The position numbers were made by a program, and so were the translations under genes. From Symbiodinium kawagutii (lineage: Eukaryota > Sar > Dinophyceae > Suessiales > Symbiodiniaceae): a stretch of DNA of 64,000 bases. The notes below the pieces were generated by a model that saw nothing but the letters and a program-made list of their open reading frames with translations, was not told the origin of the DNA and did no database searches. The stretch spans positions 1,401-65,400 of the forward strand of contig VSDK01002092.1 of assembly GCA_009767595.1 (NCBI GenBank), in the 5' to 3' direction. Below, piece after piece: positions 51,801 through 60,958 of this stretch. Position 1 is the stretch's first letter. Every line of letters begins with the position of its first letter.

Positions 51801-54800
51801 CAACTTTGTGGGGCAGTTGGACAAGATGAAAGTGAAGAAGGCCCTGGATGGGCAACCTCTTTACGTTCGACCGGAAGACCTTGGAGTCGCCAAGCAACTG
51901 ATCAAGGACTTCAACTTGGAGAAGGCCTCGCGTCCCCAACCTCAGGACTGGAAAGCGTGGTTGAGAAGGGTGCTGCAACGGAGTTTGTCGTTGAGTTCTT
52001 CTGGAGTGGTGCTCAAAGTTGCTCTTGAGTGCCGTCCTGGAAGTGTTGGCAACATGTGCCATGCGCTTCATTGCTGTGCTCTGGAGAATTTCCCTCGGCA
52101 GACTCCTGAGTTGTTACCACTTCCACTTCCAGAGTTCGAGGCGGGGGAGAACCAGGTCATGGACAAGATGAAGTCGGTGATGACTGGTGAGGTGGAGATG
52201 GACCAAGATGGATGGGATCGGTTGCAGCATGAGTGTTCCAAGGTTGGTGAAAAGGTTTGGGTCTGGCTGCAGGTCTTCATCATCAACTACCTCTACTGCC
52301 AAGGCTCTGGGCACCGGATGCTGACGGACTGCATGATCCATTGCCGCAAGCCCACCAAGGATCAAGCTCCATGCCTTGAACGACTGGGAAAACTCTGCAA
52401 ACGCTGGCTGATCGAGGACACAAGGGATGCGATCCAGGCAGCCACCTGGGAAGATGCCTCACGTGACCTTGGAGACATCTACACTGGGGCCAACGTGGGG
52501 AAGAGTTACCCCTTGACCTTGGAGGCAATCTTGCCAACTACACCTGGTGTTGGTGAGGCAGCTCGTGTGGATTTGAGCTCGGTGGTCAGTCCTGGTGTGA
52601 AGCCCTTTGTGGAAGACCCCAAGCTGTTGTTGCTCAGCGATGATGAGGTCACAGCTCCACGAGTGGGAGCAAAGGTGCAGGTGACATCACAGAAGGAATG
52701 GGACAAAGTCGTTGGACACTTAGTCCAGTGCGGCATGCTTGAACGAGAAGTGGCATCGGAGACCTTCACCTTCCAAGGGGTCCAGGTGAGAAATGGCGCC
52801 TTTGGGGTTCACAAGGCATGGGTCCTACGTGAAGACGGAACCTGGTTGCGGACTCTGAGACTCATCATCAACATGATCCCAGCCAACAGTTTCCAGAAGA
52901 GGATGCCTGTGCGAGCCTCGGAGAAGATGGGGTATGCTCCACTTTGGGGCAATCTATACTTGCATGATGATGAGATCATCATGTGTTCTGCAGAGGACCA
53001 GCGACATTGCTTCCACGTGTATCGGCCTGGGTACGCATGGCGGTCACTTTTCAGCCTGAACATGGAGGCCTCGGGAGCTGCTTTTGGGGACAACTGTTCC
53101 CAACGAGCGTTTCCCAGGGTCAAAAGTGCGCCAATGGGCTGGAACAACATCGTGGACTTCATCCAGGACGGGTTCGAGCATATGGCAAAAGAGGCTGGGC
53201 TTATTCCTGCCCATGTGCTTCGAATGGGAGAACCGACCCCTCTCCAAAGGCTGACATCCCCAAGGTCAACATTCTCGTTCTATGTTGACAACTATGATGA
53301 GCTGATGATGGTGTGGCGAACTGATCGTGGCCTGTTCGAAGGAAAGCCAAGTGAGGCCCAACTGCAGCTGCGAGAAAAGATGGCTGAGCACACAGTGGGC
53401 AGAGACCCAAAGAAGGCAGCTGAGGGTGCGATTTCATGGAGCAGTCTTGGAGCCGAAGTGGATGGAGACCTTGGATGGGTTGGAAGTGCACTCAAGTTCA
53501 GGAAGGCACTGTTGTCATCGAACCTTGGACTGCTGAGCGAGGAGGAGGTCCGTACCGACTCACTCAACCTGCAGTCTGTGGTGTCGAAGAACATGCACTC
53601 CATCCAATATTGCCGGTCACTGGCGTGCATCTTCGATCAGCTGTACGTGGAGATGAACCTGGAGCAGGTGCGATGTCTGAGTGAAGCACCCAGGGATGAG
53701 ATGGTGCTCCTGTCCAGTGCCTTGCCTCTTCACTGGCAGGACCTTCGATTGAAGACATCTGGACAGGTCTTTGCCACGGATGCAAGTCCGGATGGAGGTG
53801 GTGCCTGTGTGTCCACTCAGCTCAGCCCCTGGGGTTGTGCAAGGTTGCACTCTCTAGGACATGAGCTGGATGGCATCGAAGGCCTTGCCACCGAGCCTAC
53901 GCTTCTGATTGAGGCCTTCGCGGGCATTGGTGGATTCAAACAAGCGCTGGATCTCCTTGGATATGAACCAATGGCGGTGGTGGCCATTGACACGTCACCT
54001 GAATGTGCAAAGGTCTACAAGCAACATTGCCGCCATGTGGTCTGGGTTCAGGACATCACCCAGGTGAATGAGGACCAAGTGGTGGAGTGGCGGCGACGGT
54101 TCCCCAAGGCTACCAAAGTGTTGATCACGGGAGGATGGCCCTGCATCAACCACTCTCAGCTGAACGTACATCGAGGTGGAGCCAATGCAGCCAGTAGCAA
54201 GCTGCTCGACGCCCTCATGGACATCCGAACTTGGATCATGGGATCTTCAAGGAAACTCAAGCTCCCGGAGCTGGAACTTCTGGAGGCCTACGAGAACGTG
54301 ATCATGGATGAAGCCGATTATCAAGCTCAGACAGCCAAGATTGGATTCCCTGCTGTTCTCTTGGAAGCAGGCTTGGTGGGGCGATGCCGTCGACCACGGC
54401 TTTATTGGCTCCGAGGATTTCCAATCCTGCGTGGAGTGGATCTGAAGTTTCGAACCAAGGTGGCTCCACGAGGTCACAATTACTTTGTGGATGAGGTGGT
54501 CATCGACACAGAGCGGCCACCCTTGGACTGGTTCCTGGAGCCGAACTCACGCAAATCTGAGGATCCGGATGACCTCTACCCCACATTCACCAGGCCAATT
54601 GCACGGCAGCAACCACCTGACCAACCTGCAGGCCTCAGTGAATGCAGCGCCAAAGCAGTGGCGCGTTGGAAAGGCGATTCGTACCGCCTTCAACCATACT
54701 GGTATGAGTTGAAGAACATGGTCACCGATCAGAATGGACCTCGTCGACTACTTCCGAAGGAGCAGTTGCGCATGCTGGGATTTATGTCCAGCCACCTTAC

Positions 54801-57800
54801 CACCAAGTCGAGACTCAACGCAGACATTCAGGGCCAGATGATCGGGAACTCCATCTCCTGTATGGCAGTGGCACGGCTCCTCGCCGGTTTGATTCTTCGC
54901 CCAATTGAATGTCAAAGTGTGGACATTACTTTGAAGCTTTGGGAAGTGTGGCGATCCAAGGAGATGATGGTGATGGCCGAATCCAAGCCTTGGAAGGTTC
55001 GGTTCTCCAGTGTGGCACCTGGGATGCCTGGGGTGGTGAGCCTGCGAAGTCAGGTATTGCCATCACCTGCTGTTCCCTTGCGCCCCTGGTTGGATCCACA
55101 AGGATGGCTGACTGATGAGGAAATGTTGGCCTACCTCCTTGCTCGCAACGGAACGCACCGAAGTGCTGAGATCCGCATCGACCTGGGAATGCCCTTTGCA
55201 GTTGGAGAGCTCTGCCGTCAGAGCATCAATCCTGGACATTGGTTGTGGAAGGTTTTGCTGTCCTACGAGTGGCGCGAAAAAGGGCAGCATATCAACACCC
55301 TTGAGTTGGTGGCCGTGCTTGACCTCCTGAGGAGACAGGCTCGTCAGTCGAAGTTTCACTCACAAAAGCTGATCACACTGGTGGACAATCAAGTGGCAAT
55401 CAGTTGCCTTACCAAAGGCCGAAGCTCGGCAAAAGCTCTACAGGGACCTCTTCGCCGCATCAGTGCGGTTACCTTGGCTGCTCACTTCAAGCTCTGCCTG
55501 GCCTGGATCCAGTCAAAATGGAATCCGGCTGATGGACCCAGCCGGTGGAAGAAGCGTCGCCGCCATGCCTAGACCACAAGTTCTAGGTCGACGTAGCCAG
55601 GTGGAGAGAAAAAGAGAGCGTCAAGCCTTGGGTTCCCTGCAGAGTTTGGTTGTTGCTAATGCCACCCGTGATCGTTATTTCACTGCTGTTTCACGTTTTC
55701 TCACCTTCCTTAAGTCTCACGGTTATTACTATCCTGTTTCATTTTCAGCTTTGGACCTTAAAGTTGCCGAGTTCATAGAATCTCTCTGGCATAATGGCGA
55801 CCCTAAAGCTTTTGCTAGCGACTGCCTATCAGGTCTGGGACATTACATACCACAATGTAAACGTCACTTGGTTGGGAGTTGGCGCCTCCACGGAAGTTGG
55901 ACGCGTGCTGAACTGCCTGCTCGTGCACTGCCGTTCGTGCCGGTCATGGTGTACGCCCTAGCACAGCTTGCCTACGATAAGGGTTGGCCAGACATGGCCA
56001 TTTTGCTGTTGTTGGGTTTTGACCGCTATGCCCGATCAGGTGAACTTTTTAGTGCACGAAAAGCTGAGTTCACATGGAATGCTTCCCGTACTAAAGCTGT
56101 TTGGTCATTGCCTTTAACAAAAAGTGGTCAACGAGTGGGCGCACAAGAATCTCTGGTGGTCAGCGATCCCTGGCTGGTTGGAGCTCTAGCTAACTATCTC
56201 CATCCCTTGCAGCCTGGGGATTTTCTTCGAACAGTTTCCCCCGGTCTAATGCGTACGCGTTTAAAAGCTCTCTTTTCGGAGCTTGGATTCCCTGAGGGTT
56301 TCCAATGGTACTCTCTTCGTCGTGGGGGTGCCACTCACGCATTTCGAGTCAGTAATGACTTGTCCGCAGTTTGTCTGACCGGACGATGGAATTGTTTAAA
56401 GACTGCCAGAATTTATTTGACCGATGCTTTGGCACAGCTAACAGAGATCCACTTGGATCCCTTGCTTAAACGCAAGCTTCTGTCGCTTGCTCGTCGTGCT
56501 CGCCCACGATACAACTTTGATCTTTGAACTTTAAGCCCCCCGCAAAACCCCCCCTGTTCATTGCCTGCTGTCTCACCCTTTTCTTTTCTGGCCATTTCAC
56601 TGCTCCCGCAGGCAAAATACTTGAGCTTTATGCTACCTCTAACTCAGCCACAAGGGCTAAAGATGGGAGTGGTGGACACCGGTGTCTGGGTGCTGTTTTC
56701 TTTCTGCTTAGGCAAGGGCCTAGGGGGGTGCACCCATTTGGCTTGCTGCTGGCACACTTCTTGGATCTTTCGGTAGCGGCGTGTTACCTGCAGTAGGGCT
56801 GGTGGAACTGCTTTGCAGATGCCTCTTGCTGTGGGTGCACCTTGCTTTCTGGTGATCCGTGTATAGGTGTCATCTGTTGACACTGTTTGAACAACTTGTC
56901 TTCAGAGCACAGCCAATAAAAAGAGCGTTTGTTGACCTGAACACTAGCTGTTGGTCCTCCGTTTTGATAGTGTGAAGTGTCATGATAACGCTCTGCAGCA
57001 TTTTGGTTTCAGCCTCCTCTTCCCCATCCTCCACCCATGGGGGACACCGGTGTCTGGGTGCTGTTTTCTTTCTGCTTAGGCAAGGGCCTAGGGGGGTGCA
57101 CCCATTTGGCTTGCTGCTGGCACACTTCTTGGATCTTTCGGTAGCGGCGTGTTACCTGCAGTAGGGCTGGTGGAACTGCTTTGCAGATGCCTCTTGCTGT
57201 GGGTGCACCTTGCTTTCTGGTGATCCGTGTATAGGTGTCATCTGTTGACACTGTTTGAACAACTTGTCTTCAGAGCACAGCCAATAAAAAGAGCGTTTGT
57301 TGACCTGAACACTAGCTATAGGTGTAGACCGTTTGGACAAACCCCTATGGCCTATGGTTACAGGTTTACATGTTGATGTTACTACTGAGCACGATTATGT
57401 ACTATTGCTTTTTATGGTAATGATCAATTGCACATGGTTCCTAAGCATGTTGCTTGTTTTATCATCATAGTTATGATTAGTTGTGGTTCATATTCTTCAC
57501 ATTTGTTACTTGTGTCCCATTTCTTGAAAACGTCAGTATATTTCTGAATTTCGTACTACCCAATGTGATCAAAAAGTCTATACCCAATCAGTATTACCAA
57601 TGATAGATCAATTCTAATAAACCACCTCCAATTTTCTCTAGCTACATAAACAAGTCTATTCTTGGATCTACAATCTACATCAACAACTGCATCATAGGAT
57701 CTACAAAAACGACGTTATCGGATTTTGTTCGTCCTGAAGCAGGTGGCCAAGAAGGTGAAGGGCGGCGGTGCCAAGAAGGCAAAGCAAAAGGGCAAGGCCG

Positions 57801-60800
57801 GGACCGCTGGGAGCTGGACGTGTTTCCTGTGGGTCACATTGTGGCCGCAATGTGAGCGCATCAGCGATTGTTTGTCACATCTGTAATACCAATATATGTT
57901 GTCAATAGAATCTCTAAGATAGATATTGATAGAAGATCTTAGATATAATCTGAAGATATTAACATAATTTCAAAAATAGCAATATCATCTCTTGTTTTTT
58001 TCAGAGATGATAGATGTGAAACACAAAAGAGCCAGCTTAAGTCAAGCTGCCAGGTCTTACAGTGAAATCTCGTCAGGTCATCGAAGATGATAAAGAACTG
58101 GAAGTTCGAGACATCACATATCATTGGTCAACGTGGCTGGCTGATTTACCAACACTATGATAGCTGATGCAGTACTGATGTATACTGATGTTCCTTTTTA
58201 TTTTTTGTCAACATTTGTTGGACATGTGGTGACATGATCAACCACACTCAACATGATATATGTAATTGACTGACCATAATGTGTTGCCATTAAAACATTA
58301 TAGTACATACAGTAATCAAAACACCAGGACTTGACTACAATCAACCATAATCTGGGAAGATCGACTGGCTGCTTCAACATGGAGAGATTGGTACCCTGAT
58401 GTGGATATCAGTGCGTATTGGTTATGGTCACACAACATATTAATATGTATATATAACTAGAAATGCATAGAACTATAATTGAGCATAAACCTATAAACGA
58501 TATTATCTTTACTGTTACTTGTTTTGCTCTTTGGTAAACTTACCCCGAAGTTCGAGCTCAGTAATCCAGCATGGTGTCATTGTTAGCCGCAACGAGTTAT
58601 CGACACGGAATCCATGACCGGAACCACTCCGCTGTGACAGGAGAAGGAGGAACCCAGGGATAGCTTCTTCCGAACCTTCCGAAACTTGAAAGAGGGCGGA
58701 CCCATCCCTGACGTTGGGGAACCCAAGAGGAACGACGTGTGAGCGTTGCTGCTGGTCACGGGAGAAGTCGTGATGTCCGGCAGCTCTGCAGGATTGCGAT
58801 TTTTTCCTGTTAGTTGTAGTTAATTAGTACATGTGAATAGTGAAAAGCATGGATTGTCAAGCACATGGCACCACATATGATCCACGGTTTAATATTAGGG
58901 GGGGTCACCAATGAGTTTCATATTGCCAGTTTGGGGAGGGGTTTGTGGCAATGTTGATGAATAGGGGGAAGTGTATGACCCATACTATCCTAACACTGAT
59001 AGGATTATTGTGAAGCTATCTAGTATAGGACCTCTAGGATTATTCTGAAGGATTATAAGCTGAATAGGATTATAGTGAAGGAATAGGAAGATTATTATGA
59101 AGCCAGGTAGTTTCTTAATCCTAACCTGGCCTTATCAACCACATCACCAGGAAGGCCCCCGTCCGTTCCGAAGTTCTGGAGTTGCCTGACCTCGGCAACA
59201 GGGAGCTGAGATCAGCTGTTGAGCTGAGTTCGTAGCTGGTTTTGGGTTTCGATTTGTGGCTTCCTGGTTGTTAGCCCAAGATGACAACCAGGAACTGTTG
59301 ATGTCAACGTGGAAACTGACTTTTTTCCCAGAGTTGACAAAAAAAATAATGTTTGTTGATTCGACTAGTTGATGGTTGTTAGTCATCAGTAGGTGAGTTC
59401 CTGGTTGTTAGTCATCCAATGTTTGTTGATTCAACCAGTCGGTGAGTCCGTTTCAGTCACGACGACAGGATCCACATTCGTGGCATGTCAGCGCCATCCG
59501 TTGCTGCCCGCCTACGCCCAGGACATCAACCTGGACCACGCCAGGGAAATGTTCGATGATGAGGAGCGTGTCGTTGCGCTGGGTGCAGCAACAACTACAT
59601 GGTGGTATGGTAACCAACATAGAGGACAGAAATGGTTAAGAATTTGGATGATAACCAACAATAATGGTTGATACTTATGGTGGTTTTAACCTAAACAATG
59701 GTTAAGAATTTGGATGATAACCAACAATAATGGTTGAACAACTACAACATGGTGGTTTCTCAAGTCATAGGGGTAAACCCAACTCATCCAAGTCTTTTAC
59801 CATATATACTAATAAACCAACCATGTTTAGGGTCCCCTATTTTAAGAAGACCCCGACATGTTTGTTGTTGGTACTGTCACCCATTGTTATTTGGTACGGA
59901 TACATGTGATATTAGCCTTGTGGATATTTATTCAGCAACATTCAGCAACCATTTCTGGATGGTAGTGGTTCATTAGCCCGCCCAGGCAATGCCAATACAC
60001 ACTTTGTTTGGCTGGCGGAGAAACATATATTTCGTGGCATTACCTATACATTCTGTTGGAAAGTGTTTGGCACTGCTATCATTTGTGATTTTCTCAACCC
60101 GAGACTTCTGATGTGGAGAATGGGCAATGGTAATGACTTCCAGATATCTAGTAGCAAAGGCGCTAGACATCAGACTTAATTACAGTACATGGGGGTGCAT
60201 GCTATTCATCATCTATACATCACAGCTCATGTAGTTTTTGATATCTGGTCTTGGTTCATTAAAACTGATGACTGGGTTGTGACTTTTGTGGCAGCTGATG
60301 GTTACTTGTTTTCGTCTACAAGAAGTATCCATTCTATAGTGCATCTATTGTAGCAAGCAACTAAGAACGTTCATGCTGCGAAAAATCCAGAATCAAAACA
60401 AATTCTAGCTATGATTGAACTGGTCAAGTGAGATGCAACAAAGCTACACTTAAGTACTCGAGAACAGCGTCCAAGACCGCTCTGGCACCATGTTCGCAAT
60501 GGAAATTGGAGTTGTTTGGTTTCTGCTAGCAACTTATCCCCTAGTATCAACCATTCCTATGGAAAATAAACATATTAATCCAACCACCACTTCAATCTTG
60601 CTGGTAGTTTCACACACTTTTTATTTTCACTAGTAATCATTATCATTAAACATTGGTTGAATGGCTAATATTTTTCATAGGGGTTGAAATCACCAACCCA
60701 ATAATTGGACTTGTGACTCAACTTCCCTGCAATCGCTTCAGGATGAGGATGATGATGATCACATGATGGAGCTGGTGATGGACACGTGGCGGTGTGGCCG

Positions 60801-60898
60801 CTCGCTGAATGGTACAGCTAAGACCAACCATCTTTTCTGGTACCAGTATATAGATAACTAGTACCATTGTGTAGATGGATAACCAGTATATAGACTAG

Positions 60899-60958
<60 letters not shown>

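Larger units (their letters stand above)
49645..57317 (+). mobile_element. Ngaro/PAT-like tyrosine-recombinase retrotransposon with cytosine methyltransferase
   Basis: A 7,673-bp element with split direct repeats in the order A1 (49645-49712), coding region, B1 (56674-56949), A2 (56946-57013), B2 (57042-57317). This layout is characteristic of Ngaro and PAT-type DIRS-order elements. ORFs run in order: Gag-like (apparently frameshifted), Pol (RT, split RNase H, C5-methyltransferase) and tyrosine recombinase. All lie on the + strand, the same sense as the host NAP gene, inside its intron 13. A1/A2 (68 bp) and B1/B2 (276 bp) appear identical, so insertion is recent. Pol and recombinase frames are uninterrupted. 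There is no target-site duplication beyond the shared AGCT, as expected for recombinase-mediated rather than integrase-mediated insertion. Methyltransferase-bearing retrotransposons are known from Symbiodinium (from memory), but this copy's host and architecture are read from the sequence. Confidence 0.92.

Noticed and set aside
49860-53850. Long open frames on the - strand across the retrotransposon (for example 49860-50498 and 50845-51573)
   Set aside because: They mirror the GC-rich sense ORFs, have low-complexity Phe/Leu/Ser-rich translations and no domain of their own.
56524-57251. Duplicate small ORFs in B1 and B2 (both strands)
   Set aside because: Identical because the repeats are identical. 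No codon-level or domain evidence for a protein; treated as repeat DNA.
49645-57317. LTR retrotransposon (gypsy/copia) interpretation
   Set aside because: There are no terminal LTRs of the TG..CA type, no integrase and no aspartic protease motif. The repeats are split and a tyrosine recombinase is present.
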